Shown here piece after piece: positions 28,325 through 38,405 of a DNA stretch of 64,000 nucleotides. The position numbers and the translations under genes are program-made. Origin of the DNA: Fidelibacterota bacterium (lineage in GTDB: Bacteria > Pseudomonadota > Alphaproteobacteria > Rhodospirillales > Rhodospirillaceae); the NCBI GenBank assembly GCA_947476625.1, contig CANJRA010000002.1, positions 124,001-188,000 on the forward strand, given 5' to 3'. Every line of letters begins with the position of its first letter. Position 1 is the stretch's first letter. The notes under the pieces were generated by a model, which saw nothing but the letters and a program-made list of their open reading frames with translations, ran no database searches and was not told the DNA's origin.

Positions 28325-29224
28325 ATGAATACTAAGTACACCTTCGGTTCTAAGCTGACGGCTTGGCTGTCGGCCATCGCTGTAGCGGCTATCCTGGTAG
28401 GCGCTTCTGCCAGTTCCGTCTCTGCCCAGGACGCTGCCGCTCCGGCTGCTGCGCCTGCCACTGATGCCGCCGCTCCGGCTGCTGCGCCTGCCACTGATGC
28501 CGCCGCTCCGGCCGCTGAACCCGGCCTCGCCGGCGCCCCGACTGGCGGCGCTAACGAAATCGAAAACCCCTACGGTATCGAGCACATGCTGAAGGAAGGC
28601 GATTTCGTCAACCGCACTACGTTCATCATCCTGGCTCTGATGTCAGCGGGTAGCTGGTACCTGACGATCATGCGTTTGATCGACCAGGCCATCATCATGC
28701 GTCAGGCTGACAATGCTCAGAAGAACTTCTGGGGCGCTGGTAACCTCAAAGAAGGCCTCAAGAAGCTGGAGCCGGACAGCACCTTCCGAACCATCGTGGA
28801 AGACGGCTTGAAGGCCGCTGAGCACCACGACGGCAAGCTCACGGACCAAATTGACCTAAACGAATGGGTGGCAATGTCCCTGCACCGCGCGACGGACACT
28901 GTCAGCTACCGCCTATCGGCCGGCGTGGCCTTCCTGGCTTCGGTTGGTTCGACCGCTCCGTTCGTCGGTCTGTTCGGTACCGTGTGGGGCATTCTGAACG
29001 CCCTCATCAAGATCGGCGTTGCAGGTCAGGTGTCGATCGACAAGGTTGCCGGTCCTCTGGGTGAAGCCTTGATCATGACCGCCATTGGCCTCGTGGTCGC
29101 CGTGCCGGCCGTGCTGGGTTACAACATGGTTGTCCGTCGTAACAAGATCGTGCTTGAGCGCCTGCGCAACTTCAGCGCCGACGTCCACGCCGTACTGTTG
29201 GCCGGTGGCGCAAAGCGCGCCTAA
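28325..29224 (+). CDS. exbB: MotA/TolQ/ExbB-family proton channel with exported N-terminal extension
   Basis: This 299-residue protein has a signal-like segment (residues 10-40, ending VSAQDAA). An Ala/Pro-rich stretch carrying a DNA tandem repeat follows, then the channel domain with three membrane helices. The core motif GLFGTVWGILNA near residue 218 is typical of ExbB. The ATG at 28325 is chosen over the longer open frame starting at 28250, which overlaps tonB. It forms the stator of the TonB motor with ExbD. Extended N-termini of this type occur in several TonB systems of alphaproteobacteria and Bacteroidetes. Confidence 0.9.
   Translation: MNTKYTFGSKLTAWLSAIAVAAILVGASASSVSAQDAAAPAAAPATDAAAPAAAPATDAAAPAAEPGLAGAPTGGANEIENPYGIEHMLKEGDFVNRTTFIILALMSAGSWYLTIMRLIDQAIIMRQADNAQKNFWGAGNLKEGLKKLEPDSTFRTIVEDGLKAAEHHDGKLTDQIDLNEWVAMSLHRATDTVSYRLSAGVAFLASVGSTAPFVGLFGTVWGILNALIKIGVAGQVSIDKVAGPLGEALIMTAIGLVVAVPAVLGYNMVVRRNKIVLERLRNFSADVHAVLLAGGAKRA
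28439..28504 (+). repeat. Two 33-bp tandem repeats inside exbB, plus a partial third
   Basis: The unit starting GCTCCGGCTGCTGCGCCT is repeated exactly at 28439-28471 and 28472-28504, and a diverged partial third copy follows. Each unit encodes 11 residues (APAAAPATDAA). Exact identity suggests recent slippage, and copy number may vary between strains without breaking the frame. Confidence 0.9.
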
Positions 29225-29254
29225 TCAGCTGATTTTGGTAAGGAGACCGCTGTT

Positions 29255-29683
29255 ATGGGCATGAGTGTTGGCAATTCTGATGGTGATGATGAAGTAAACT
29301 CGTCCATCAACACTACACCGCTTGTGGACATCATGCTGGTGCTGTTGATCATCTTCTTGATCACCATCCCAGTCGTTGTGAAGACCGTGCCGCTGAAGTT
29401 GCCGGATATTTCCAACGAAGCTTTGGTGACCAAGCCGGAAAACATCGTGATCGCCGTAAATGCCGATGGTAAAATTTACTGGAACGAAAAACTGGTCGCG
29501 CAACGTGATCTGCTCGCCAGGATCCAGGAAGTTGCTCAGATTGTGCCCCAGCCGGAAGTCCACATCCGTGGCGACCGGGAGGCTCGGTATGAGTTTATCG
29601 GCCGGGTGGTCGCCACCTGTCAGCGTGGCGGCATTATGAAGGTCGGTTTTATAACCGACCCAGAAGTAAGAAATGTAGATTGA
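29255..29683 (+). CDS. exbD: ExbD/TolR-family motor protein (first copy)
   Basis: This 142-residue protein has a short cytoplasmic N-terminus with the conserved NTTPLVDIMLVLLIIFLIT segment, whose aspartate carries protons, and a periplasmic domain after it. It follows exbB by 30 bp with a good AAGGAG site. The intergenic gap contains a perfect 12-bp palindrome (AATCAGCTGATT at 29223-29234) that also occurs at about 52462. Confidence 0.92.
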   Translation: MGMSVGNSDGDDEVNSSINTTPLVDIMLVLLIIFLITIPVVVKTVPLKLPDISNEALVTKPENIVIAVNADGKIYWNEKLVAQRDLLARIQEVAQIVPQPEVHIRGDREARYEFIGRVVATCQRGGIMKVGFITDPEVRNVD

Positions 29684-29717
29684 TCTGAGTACTTAGGGTC
29701 AGCGGGAGTATTAAGAC

Positions 29718-30143
29718 ATGAGTATGAGCGTAGGTCCGGCTTCGGGCGATGCTAGCGAAATGGTGGAAATGAACACCACACCGTTGATCGACGTGATGTT
29801 GGTGTTGCTCATCATGTTCATCATGAGTCTGCCTGTGCAGACGCACGCGGTGAAGCTTGATATGCCGCGTCCGAACAACAACAAGCCAGTCGAGCCACCT
29901 GCTGTGATCGATCTGGAAGTTGATTTCGACGGCACGGTGATGTGGAACGGCAACGTTGTTGCCTCCATGGACCAACTGGCCCGTTATTTGGCCAGCGTCG
30001 TGGTGAAGGACAATCAGGACGAAATCCACCTGCGTCCGAACCGTTTGGCGAAATACGATACCGTCGCCAAGATTTTGGCGATTGCCCAGCGCCTGGGCGT
30101 GAAGAAAATCGGCTTTGTTGGCAACGAACAGTTCCTACAATAA
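29718..30143 (+). CDS. exbD: ExbD/TolR-family motor protein (second copy)
   Basis: This 141-residue paralogue of the preceding gene has the same membrane motif, MNTTPLIDVMLVLLIMFIMS, with the channel aspartate. The periplasmic domain is diverged (DNQDEIHLRPNRLAKYDTV). Two exbD copies next to one exbB are common in alphaproteobacterial and xanthomonad Ton systems, where the second can have a receptor-specific role. It is 34 bp downstream of the first copy. Confidence 0.92.
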   Translation: MSMSVGPASGDASEMVEMNTTPLIDVMLVLLIMFIMSLPVQTHAVKLDMPRPNNNKPVEPPAVIDLEVDFDGTVMWNGNVVASMDQLARYLASVVVKDNQDEIHLRPNRLAKYDTVAKILAIAQRLGVKKIGFVGNEQFLQ

Positions 30144-30207
30144 TAAGCCTTGGGGCTTCTTCGCCATAAAATGGCCAGAAACTCCAACGAAGCTATGGGT
30201 CAAAGGG

Positions 30208-30249
30208 AATGAGGGGCGCCGTATCGGAATACCGATGGCATTCCTCATT
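30208..30249 (+). other. Hairpin between exbD and the TPR gene
   Basis: AATGAGG (30208-30214) pairs with CCTCATT (30243-30249), with an inner ATCGG/CCGAT stem (30223-30227 with 30232-30236). No T tract follows. It may be a processing or partial-attenuation structure that sets the level of the downstream gene. Confidence 0.45.
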
Positions 30250-30267
30250 TATGTCTGAGAGGACACG

Positions 30268-31494
30268 ATGAAGGCATTAAATTTTGTTTCTCGTATCGCA
30301 CTGTCTCTGGCTCTTGCCGTAACTGTGAGTTCCGCCGTGCCCGTCATGGCCGCGTCGAAAAGCACGGTCAGCCCCGCTGTTGGTAAGCCGTTGCAGGAAG
30401 CCATTAATCTGCTGAAGAGTGGCAAGAACAAAGAAGCCGTCGCCAAGGCACAAGAAGGCGCAGCCGCCGCGAAGTCGCCCTTCGAAATCTATACGGCCAA
30501 TGAAATCCTGATCAACGTGTGCTTGAAAGTGTCGGACTTTGCCTGCGCCGTGAAAGCCGTTGAAGCTTCTATGGCTAGCGGCCAAATGCCGCCGGAAGAC
30601 AAAGTGCAGCACCTGAAGATTCTGGTTCAGGTTAACTACGCGACGAAAAACTACGCCAAGACCGCGGAAGCGGGCACCTTGCTGCTGAAAGAAACGCCGA
30701 ACGATACCGAAACGCAGGTACTGGTGGCGCAAAGCTACTATCTGCAGAAAGACTATAAAAAGGCGTCTGACAGCTTGCGTACGATCGTCCGTTCCAGCGA
30801 CACCGCTGGCCGTCCGGTGAAAGAGGAAACCCTCAATCTCCTGATGAGCTCGGAATACGAGCTGAAGAACGATGCGGGTGTGGAAAGCACACTCGAACTT
30901 CTCGCGGCCCGCTATCCTAAGCCGCAATACATCAAAGACCTGATCTCGATGAAGGAGCGCGGCTTAAGCGGTAGTTCCTCGAAGACAAGCCTCGATGTCG
31001 CGGTCATAAAGTATAACGTCGGCGTGTTTTCGAAGCCGCGCGACTATACCGACCTGACCGAACTTGCCTTGCAAGACGGTCTGCCCGGCTTGGCCAAAAA
31101 GGTCATGGTAAAGGGCAATGCGGATGGCGTGCTCGGTAAAGATCCGACCGCTAAAGACCGTGAAACGCGCCTGTTAAACATGGCCACCACCACTGCCACC
31201 AATGACGAGAAAAACTTGGCAAAGGGTGAAGCAGAAGCCGCCAAAGCAAAGAATGGCGACGCGCTGGTGAAGTTCGGTGAGGCCTACTGGAGCTACGGTA
31301 TGTACGACCAGGCGATTGCCGCCACTCAGGCCGGCATTGCCAAGGGCGTTACCCTTGCTGACGACGCTCAGCTGCGTCTAGGCATCATCTATCAAAGTGC
31401 CGGCCAGAAGGCGAAAGCCAACGAAGCTTTCAAAGCCATCGCGCCGGGTACGGTTTCTGCTCAACTTGCTGCACTGTGGAAATTGTCTAAGTAA
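30268..31494 (+). CDS. Exported tetratricopeptide-repeat protein of the Ton operon
   Basis: This 408-residue protein has a signal peptide (about residues 1-27, cleaved near VMAASKS). Helical TPR-like repeats follow, for instance residues 115-170 and 325-400 (DALVKFGEAYWSYGMYDQAIAATQAGIAKG). It should be periplasmic. TPR proteins often accompany TonB-ExbB-ExbD-ExbD sets, and a structural or loading role in the Ton complex is plausible but unproven. It ends the operon, with an intrinsic terminator 27 bp past its stop. Confidence 0.82.
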   Translation: MKALNFVSRIALSLALAVTVSSAVPVMAASKSTVSPAVGKPLQEAINLLKSGKNKEAVAKAQEGAAAAKSPFEIYTANEILINVCLKVSDFACAVKAVEASMASGQMPPEDKVQHLKILVQVNYATKNYAKTAEAGTLLLKETPNDTETQVLVAQSYYLQKDYKKASDSLRTIVRSSDTAGRPVKEETLNLLMSSEYELKNDAGVESTLELLAARYPKPQYIKDLISMKERGLSGSSSKTSLDVAVIKYNVGVFSKPRDYTDLTELALQDGLPGLAKKVMVKGNADGVLGKDPTAKDRETRLLNMATTTATNDEKNLAKGEAEAAKAKNGDALVKFGEAYWSYGMYDQAIAATQAGIAKGVTLADDAQLRLGIIYQSAGQKAKANEAFKAIAPGTVSAQLAALWKLSK

Positions 31495-31520
31495 AAGCCG
31501 GTTTCGCGTTAATGTGAATG

Positions 31521-31553
31521 ACGCCGGGTCATATTTTGTGGCCCGGCGTTTTT
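31521..31553 (+). terminator. Intrinsic terminator of the TonB operon
   Basis: A 10-bp GC-rich stem (ACGCCGGGTC at 31521-31530 with GGCCCGGCGT at 31540-31549, one G-T pair) closes a nine-base AT-rich loop and runs into TTTTT. It ends transcription of the tonB-to-TPR operon before msrP. Confidence 0.88.
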
Positions 31554-31630
31554 CATTTGGGGCTGGCTTAGGATAGGCTGCCTTAAGCTGAGATAAGCTT
31601 TACATGCGTTAACGCCAAAAGGGTTAAGTC

Positions 31631-32629
31631 ATGCTGATCCGCCGCAAGAAAGCCTCCGGCGTCGCCTCGCACGAGATCACGCCGGAAAGTGTCTATCTGA
31701 ATCGCCGTCAGATCATCAAAGCGAGCGGGCTCGTAGCCGGTTCGCTGGTGGCCGGATCTGCAGTGTCGGCCTTCGACGCGGTGATGCCCAAAGACAAGAC
31801 CACCAAGTTCGCGGGTGTCGCGAAGGGTTACAGCAAACTCGGTGAGACCGATAAGTTGACGCCGCTGGAACTGGCGACCGGCTACAACAATTTCTATGAG
31901 TTCGGCACGGGCAAAGACGATCCCGCGCAGAATGCCGGTCCCTTCAAGCCGCTTCCCTGGACGATCAAGGTCGATGGGCTCTGCGCCAAACCCGGCACGC
32001 TCGATTTCGACGACTTCCTCAAACCGCACGCGCTGGAAGAACGCATTTATCGCATGCGCTGCGTCGAGGCGTGGTCGATGGTGATTCCGTGGGTCGGAAT
32101 TTCACTGGCTGATGTTGTAAAGCGCTTCGAGCCCCAAGGCAGCGCGAAGTACATCCAGTTCGAGACGATCGTGCGTCCGGAGGAAATGGTAGGCCAGCGC
32201 GGCCGGGGCGGGCTGCCCTGGCCTTACGTGGAAGGCCTGCGCATTGACGAAGCCAGCAATCCGCTCGCTATTCTGGCCGTCGGTCTTTACGGCGCGCCGT
32301 TGCCGAACCAGAACGGTGCGCCGTTGCGTTTGGTCGTGCCGTGGAAGTATGGCTTCAAAGGTATCAAATCGATCGTGCGTATGAGCTTTGTCGAAAACGA
32401 GCCCAAGAATACATGGAAGGCCATGCAGTCTTCCGAATACGGATTTTACGCCAACGTGAATCCGAAGGTTGATCATCCGCGCTGGACTCAAGCCAGCGAG
32501 CGTCGATTGGATGGCGGCGGTAGTTTGGGCGGCTTGCTCGCTGCGCGGCGTCCGACGCTGATGTTCAACGGCTATGAAGAAGAAGTCGCGGGTCTCTACG
32601 CCGGAATGAATCTCGCGACGCATTACTAG
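31631..32629 (+). CDS. msrP: Periplasmic methionine sulfoxide reductase, molybdoenzyme subunit
   Basis: This 332-residue molybdopterin enzyme (YedY/MsrP) repairs oxidised methionine in envelope proteins. A Tat signal with twin arginines at residues 25-26 ([10 protein letters not shown]) directs folded export. The molybdenum-coordinating cysteine is C144 in [14 protein letters not shown]. The later [20 protein letters not shown] stretch is a family signature. The stop overlaps the GTG start of msrQ by one base, so the pair is translationally coupled. Confidence 0.95.
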   Translation: MLIRRKKASGVASHEITPESVYLNRRQIIKASGLVAGSLVAGSAVSAFDAVMPKDKTTKFAGVAKGYSKLGETDKLTPLELATGYNNFYEFGTGKDDPAQNAGPFKPLPWTIKVDGLCAKPGTLDFDDFLKPHALEERIYRMRCVEAWSMVIPWVGISLADVVKRFEPQGSAKYIQFETIVRPEEMVGQRGRGGLPWPYVEGLRIDEASNPLAILAVGLYGAPLPNQNGAPLRLVVPWKYGFKGIKSIVRMSFVENEPKNTWKAMQSSEYGFYANVNPKVDHPRWTQASERRLDGGGSLGGLLAARRPTLMFNGYEEEVAGLYAGMNLATHY

Positions 32630-33261
32630 TGCCGACCGAAGCATCTATCCCCGCGCCCAGGCGCGCACCATTTGCCGGGTTTCTTAAACACGGGTTGAAG
32701 CCCGTCGTTTTTGCGCTGTGCCTGCTGCCATTCGCCTGGCTGGTGTACCGCACCTTCAATAATCAACTCGGCGCAAATCCGTTCGAGACCATCATCCGGT
32801 ATCTCGGCGACTGGGCGCTCAGGTTTCTGTTGATCGCGCTGGCGGTCACACCCCTACGCATTATCACCGGGTGGCTATGGGTGGCGCGGCTGCGGCGTAT
32901 GCTTGGGCTGTTCGCTTTTGCCTATGTGGCGATACATGTGTTCGCCTACGTGGGTGAACACGCCTTCAACTGGTCGGAAATTTGGGGCGATATCGTCAAG
33001 CGCACCTATATCACCGTCGGCATGGCGGCGTTGACGATGTTGACCCCACTGGCCGCGACGTCGATGGACTGGGTGATCCGGCGCATGGGTGGCGCGGCAT
33101 GGCGCAAGCTACATCTGCTGGTCTATCCGGCCGCAATCCTTGGCGTGATTCATTATTTTCTGATGATCAAGGCAGGCTATCAGCAGCCGCTGATCTATGG
33201 CGTGATTCTCGCGGCGCTGTTTGGCGTGCGCCTTTACAAAAACTATGCGCGGCGCATTTAG
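32629..33261 (+). CDS. msrQ: Haem-containing membrane partner of MsrP
   Basis: This 210-residue protein has about six membrane helices and the histidines expected of the ferric-reductase-like fold (AIHVFAYV, KLHLLVYP and GVIHYFLM). It passes electrons from the quinone pool or a flavoreductase to MsrP. It starts with GTG at 32629, within the msrP stop region (TAGTG). The 3' end overlaps a small convergent gene by four bases. Confidence 0.93.
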   Translation: MPTEASIPAPRRAPFAGFLKHGLKPVVFALCLLPFAWLVYRTFNNQLGANPFETIIRYLGDWALRFLLIALAVTPLRIITGWLWVARLRRMLGLFAFAYVAIHVFAYVGEHAFNWSEIWGDIVKRTYITVGMAALTMLTPLAATSMDWVIRRMGGAAWRKLHLLVYPAAILGVIHYFLMIKAGYQQPLIYGVILAALFGVRLYKNYARRI

Positions 33262-33437
33262 CGTGCGGCACTCAGCTGGTTAACGACCTGCAGCCACAAT
33301 GCGCAATGTTTAAAGGCCGCCGCGCCCAAGTGCTGTTTGACGTTCTGAACAGCGACCTCAAATGCGCCGGGGCCGTGAGTGCGACGTAGCTCTTCGACAA
33401 GGCTGTTTACGTCGGTGCGGTAGAGTGGATCGGCCAT
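33258..33437 (-). CDS. Small uncharacterised protein (59 aa)
   Basis: The ATG at 33437 follows an AGGAAGAAA site and opens 59 codons of helical, balanced composition (MADPLYRTDVNSLVEELRR...). The open frame extends further upstream, but the start at 33437 has the only convincing ribosome binding site. There is no membrane segment. The family is not recognised. About 290 bp of apparently gene-free sequence separates it from the divergent PAS/GGDEF gene. Confidence 0.65.
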   Translation of the reverse strand: MADPLYRTDVNSLVEELRRTHGPGAFEVAVQNVKQHLGAAAFKHCALWLQVVNQLSAAR

Positions 33438-33729
33438 TGGTTTCTTCCTCTGTGCTGTCCTTGATGGGGTCCTAAGGTATTCCCCTAGGTTGTCTTCCGG
33501 TTTAGACGCGCCGTGTGTGATCCATTTGATATTTTTACTATAGACTCGAAACAAAGTTCTGAAAAAGGGCTAAACTGCTGGCGCGCGGGGTGTTTTAGGA
33601 CGCCATCGACGCCCTAGGCTTTTTCCAAGGCCGTGTATAAGATAGCCAAACGGAACATAAATCCTTGTCAACCCTGAGTTATTTCCGGTTTGCATGAGAG
33701 ACCGTAGGACCAGCCGCGGCCAAGGACAT

Positions 33730-35451
33730 ATGCCGGCAAAAAAGAAAAGCGCTGCACGTAAAACGGCGAGAGTCCGTGCAAAGAGCCCGGCGAAGGCCAA
33801 ATCGGGCCAACTTTGGTCCCTTACCCCCCTGGCAGCGCTATCCGAGTCGGTGATCTTTGACTGCCTCGGCGATACGGTCGTTGCTCTCAACCCTGCCGGT
33901 AAGAAGCTTTTGGGCGCCAAGGGCGTCGGCTATTCGCTGGCGCAGGCCTTTGCCGCCGAGACGTCGCTCAAGGCGCTCGTTAAAGGCCCCCAGCCGAAAT
34001 CGATGGTGTTGATCGACTGGGAAGGCCGCCGCCGGCCGGTGGATGTTTCGGCTAAGCCTCTTGGTGGCGCCGGCGTCAAAGCGCGCGCGGTGGTTATAGC
34101 CACGCTGTCCGCCGCTAAAACGACGCCCGCACGCGGCGCGGCTAAATCCGGTGGGTTGGACACAGCTTCCAGCCTGACCGCCCAAATTCTCGGCGCGGCT
34201 TCGAACGGTATTGTCGCGCTCGATCTGCAAGGTGTCATCACACTCGCCAATCCCGCCGCCGCCGATATGCTCAATCGCGATGCGGGCGCCATGAAAGGCA
34301 TGGCCGTTGAACGCGCCTTTGTGCACGGCAGCAGTCACGCGCAGGCCGGCAAACCCGTGCCGATCAAGGCGCAGCTCCAGCAGGGCTCTTATCACGTCGA
34401 TCAGGAAGTCCAGCTTGCGCGCAGCGACGGCGAAAGCTTCGACGCGGTTTATTCGGTCGTGCCGCTCACCGCCAATAAGCGCACGGCTGGTTATGTCATT
34501 ACGTTCCGCGACATTAAGCAACGTCGCCGCGCCGATGCCGAAATGCGCTTGGCCGCTGTGGTTTTCGATCATAGCCCCGAAGGCGTGATCGTTGCCGATG
34601 CCAAAGGCCGGGTCACGAAAATCAATCCGGCCTATCGGCGTATTGCGGGCAGCGAAGAGCGCGAAGTGCTCGGTAAACAACTCTCGGACATTTTATTCAC
34701 CGAGACCAAAGGCACGACGACCGTGCTCGACATGCTCCAAGGCAGCGACCAAACGCAGTGGGAGCAATGGTGCAAAGCGACGTCCGGCCGACGCTATGCG
34801 GCGCGTATCTCGGTGTCGGTGGTGCGCGACCACGACGGCAGCATTCAGCAATACGTCGCGATCATGGCCGACGTCACGCGGCGTAAGTTGGACGAAGAGA
34901 AGATCATCTATCAGGCTAACTACGATCAACTCACCAGCTTGCCGAACCGCACGCTGTTCATGGATCGTTTGACACGGCTGGTGCTGGAAAGCCGCCGTGC
35001 CAAAACAAGTATTGGTTTGATGTTCATCGATCTCGACGGCTTCAAGGCCATCAACGATACACTGGGCCATGACGCGGGCGATGAATTGCTTAAAAGCACC
35101 GCGCGGCGTCTTGAGAAGTGCGTGCGCGAAGCTGATACCGTGGCGCGCCTCGGCGGCGATGAGTTCACCGTCATCATGCCGTTGATCGACAATTTCGATG
35201 CCGCCGGCTTTGTCGCCGGCCGTATTATTAAGTCGCTCTCGGAGCCGTTCGACCTGCGCGGCAGCGAGGGCAGGGTGTCGGCATCGATCGGCATTTCATT
35301 GTTGCCGGCGCAGGCCTCAACCGCCGGTGAACTGCTTCATAACGCCGACGTCGCCATGTATCACGCCAAGCTCCAGGGCAAGGCGAACTACCAGTTCTAC
35401 GCCCCCGAACTGGCCCAGACCGTGAAGGTCAAGGAACGGGATTTAGGCTAG
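33730..35451 (+). CDS. PAS-domain diguanylate cyclase
   Basis: This cytoplasmic protein is about 573 residues from the ATG at 33730, which follows AAGGACAT; the frame opens at 33694. It begins with a lysine/alanine-rich tail. A PAS-like region is at about 145-270 and a second PAS domain at about 280-395, ending in DVTRRKLDEEK. A GGDEF domain at about 405-560 has an intact ARLGGDEFTVIM motif. It should make cyclic-di-GMP under control of PAS-sensed signals. It stops soon after the GGDEF domain (YAPELAQTVKVKERDLG) with no EAL domain. Confidence 0.88.
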   Translation: MPAKKKSAARKTARVRAKSPAKAKSGQLWSLTPLAALSESVIFDCLGDTVVALNPAGKKLLGAKGVGYSLAQAFAAETSLKALVKGPQPKSMVLIDWEGRRRPVDVSAKPLGGAGVKARAVVIATLSAAKTTPARGAAKSGGLDTASSLTAQILGAASNGIVALDLQGVITLANPAAADMLNRDAGAMKGMAVERAFVHGSSHAQAGKPVPIKAQLQQGSYHVDQEVQLARSDGESFDAVYSVVPLTANKRTAGYVITFRDIKQRRRADAEMRLAAVVFDHSPEGVIVADAKGRVTKINPAYRRIAGSEEREVLGKQLSDILFTETKGTTTVLDMLQGSDQTQWEQWCKATSGRRYAARISVSVVRDHDGSIQQYVAIMADVTRRKLDEEKIIYQANYDQLTSLPNRTLFMDRLTRLVLESRRAKTSIGLMFIDLDGFKAINDTLGHDAGDELLKSTARRLEKCVREADTVARLGGDEFTVIMPLIDNFDAAGFVAGRIIKSLSEPFDLRGSEGRVSASIGISLLPAQASTAGELLHNADVAMYHAKLQGKANYQFYAPELAQTVKVKERDLG

Positions 35452-35591
35452 GCATTTTGAGCTAGCGGGCGGGCGGATTTGCCCCTTGCAATCTGCGGCC
35501 CTGTCGGCCAAAAGCAGTTGCATATCGCCGGGGCTGTTCAATGGGCGCGCGATTGGCGCTAAGCCATTGATGTAAAAGTGAAAAAGACAAT

Positions 35592-37583
35592 ATGAAAGAC
35601 GACGTCACCTCGGGTTCCAGCGTGAGCCACGCGAACTTGGCTAATGCCATCCGTTTCCTGTCCGTTGATGCAGTTCAGAAGGCCAACTGCGGCCATCCCG
35701 GCATGCCCATGGGCATGGCCGATGTCGCGACGGTGCTGTTTACAAAATTTCTGAAATTCGATGCGAGCGCGCCGAAATGGCCGGATCGCGATCGATTTAT
35801 CCTGTCGGCGGGCCACGGCTCGATGCTGCTCTACAGCCTGATGTACCTGACCGGGTACAAGGATATGACGCTCGAGCAGATCAAGAATTTCCGCCAACTA
35901 GGCTCCATTACGGCGGGCCATCCGGAATACGGCCATGTCTCGGCCGCCGAAACCACCACGGGTCCGTTGGGCCAGGGGATCGCCAATGCCGTCGGTATGG
36001 CGCTGGCCGAGCGTTTGCTCGCCGCGCGATTTGACGGTGTAGTCGATCACTATACGTACGTCATCGCCGGTGACGGCTGCCTGATGGAAGGCATTAGCCA
36101 CGAAGCGATTTCGCTGGCGGGTCACTTGAAGCTCTCGAAGCTGATCGTGTTGTGGGACGACAATCGTATCTGCATCGATGGACCGACCGACATGACGGTA
36201 TCCGACGATCAAGCGAAGCGTTTCCAAGCTTCGGGCTGGAATACCTGGGCTGTCGACGGCCACAACCCCGACGACGTAGCACAGGCAATTGCCGCCGCGC
36301 AGAAAAGCGACAAGCCCGCGATGATCGCGTGCCGCACGACCATCGGCTACGGCGCGCCCAAGCTCGCGGGCACGTCCAAGACGCACGGCTCGCCTTTAGG
36401 CGCCGAAGAAATTGCCGGTGCGCGCGCGAAGCTGGGCTGGCCGCATGAAGCATTTTTCGTGCCCGATGATGTGATGAGCGCCTGGCGCGCGGCCGGGACA
36501 CGCGGCGTTGCCGCGCACAAAGCCTGGGGCGAACGCGTCGCGAAGCTGGGCGACAAGGCTGCGGAATTCAAACGCCTCATGGCCGGCGAGCTTCCCGCCG
36601 GTTGGGAAAAGGCGATCACCGAGCTCAAGAAAAAAACCTCTGCCGAGCTGCCGAAGGTTGCGACGCGCCAATCCTCGGAAACCGTGCTCAATGTGCTGGC
36701 GCCGCTGATTCCGGAAATGATCGGCGGCTCTGCCGATCTGACCGGCTCCAACAATACCAAAGCCAGTGTGATGAAGCCGGTGACGGCCAGCGATTTCTCG
36801 GGCCGCTATGTGTACTACGGCGTGCGCGAACACGGCATGGCCGCGGCCATGAACGGCATGGCGCTGCACGGCGGTATCATCCCCTACAGCGGGACCTTCC
36901 TGGTGTTCACGGATTACTGCCGCCCGTCCATTCGCCTGTCCGCGCTGATGGGCCAGCGCGTGATCTATGTCATGACGCATGATTCTATTGGTCTGGGTGA
37001 GGACGGGCCGACGCATCAGCCGGTCGAACACCTTGCCGCACTGCGCGTGATTCCCAATCTGTATGTCATGCGTCCCTGCGATACGGTGGAAACCGCCGAA
37101 TGTTGGGAGCTGGCTATCGCGGCCAAAAACACGCCGTCGGTGCTGGCGCTCACACGTCAAGGCTTGCCGACACTGCGCACGACGCACACCGACGAGAACC
37201 TGTGCGCCAAGGGCGGTTACGTCATCGCCGAAGCGGAAGGCAAACGCCAAGCCACATTGATGGCGACGGGCTCAGAAGTGTCGCTTGCGATGGATGCACG
37301 CGCGAAGTTGAAGGCGGAAGGCATCAATGCTGCTGTTGTCTCGCTGCCGTGCTGGGAATTGTTCGACGCACAGCCGGAAAGCTACCGCGAGCAAGTGTTG
37401 GGCGATTGCCCGCGCGTGGCTGTCGAAGCCGCCAGCGTTTTTGGCTGGGAACGCTATGTCGGCCCGAAAGGCGCCGTCGTCGGTATGACGACGTTCGGCG
37501 CTTCGGCGCCCGCACCTGAACTTTATAAGCACTTCGGCATCACGGCAGAGGCCGTGGTGAAAGCCGTAAAGGCGCGCATCTAA
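35592..37583 (+). CDS. tkt: Transketolase
   Basis: This 663-residue thiamine-diphosphate enzyme moves two-carbon ketol units in the pentose phosphate pathway. The N-terminal [21 protein letters not shown] motif region, the ThDP-binding [13 protein letters not shown] near residue 160 and the [13 protein letters not shown] and [16 protein letters not shown] motifs are all present. Length is complete. It is followed after 11 bp by rpe, giving a small pentose-phosphate operon. Confidence 0.96.
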   Translation: MKDDVTSGSSVSHANLANAIRFLSVDAVQKANCGHPGMPMGMADVATVLFTKFLKFDASAPKWPDRDRFILSAGHGSMLLYSLMYLTGYKDMTLEQIKNFRQLGSITAGHPEYGHVSAAETTTGPLGQGIANAVGMALAERLLAARFDGVVDHYTYVIAGDGCLMEGISHEAISLAGHLKLSKLIVLWDDNRICIDGPTDMTVSDDQAKRFQASGWNTWAVDGHNPDDVAQAIAAAQKSDKPAMIACRTTIGYGAPKLAGTSKTHGSPLGAEEIAGARAKLGWPHEAFFVPDDVMSAWRAAGTRGVAAHKAWGERVAKLGDKAAEFKRLMAGELPAGWEKAITELKKKTSAELPKVATRQSSETVLNVLAPLIPEMIGGSADLTGSNNTKASVMKPVTASDFSGRYVYYGVREHGMAAAMNGMALHGGIIPYSGTFLVFTDYCRPSIRLSALMGQRVIYVMTHDSIGLGEDGPTHQPVEHLAALRVIPNLYVMRPCDTVETAECWELAIAAKNTPSVLALTRQGLPTLRTTHTDENLCAKGGYVIAEAEGKRQATLMATGSEVSLAMDARAKLKAEGINAAVVSLPCWELFDAQPESYREQVLGDCPRVAVEAASVFGWERYVGPKGAVVGMTTFGASAPAPELYKHFGITAEAVVKAVKARI

Positions 37584-37594
37584 AGGATCACCTC

Positions 37595-38236
<642 letters not shown>

Positions 38237-38293
38237 CACCGTCATAGACGGCGACCACAATAGAGCATAGCCTGTCGGGCTTGATGCGTCGTT

Positions 38294-38307
38294 GTACGGT
38301 ACCGTAC
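38294..38307. promoter_or_regulatory. Perfect 14-bp palindrome upstream of the Crp/Fnr gene
   Basis: GTACGGTACCGTAC lies about 100 bp before the regulator's start codon, in the gap after rpe. A weaker CCGG-TAAAAT-CCGG repeat follows at about 38321. It could be an operator, but no known consensus is matched. Confidence 0.4.
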
Positions 38308-38405
38308 CGCTGCCTCGCTGCCGGTAAAATCCGGCCTCTCTTGCCATTTGATCTGCTCGACAGACTGCTCCCCAAGGCCATCCCGGCACCACCAGGAGAG
38401 AACAC

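Noticed and set aside
28439-28504. Short direct repeats as a possible CRISPR array
   Set aside because: The units are contiguous without spacers and lie in frame inside exbB.
36396-37250. 284-codon minus-strand ORF inside tkt
   Set aside because: Shadow frame of transketolase, His/Arg/Gln-rich with no motif.
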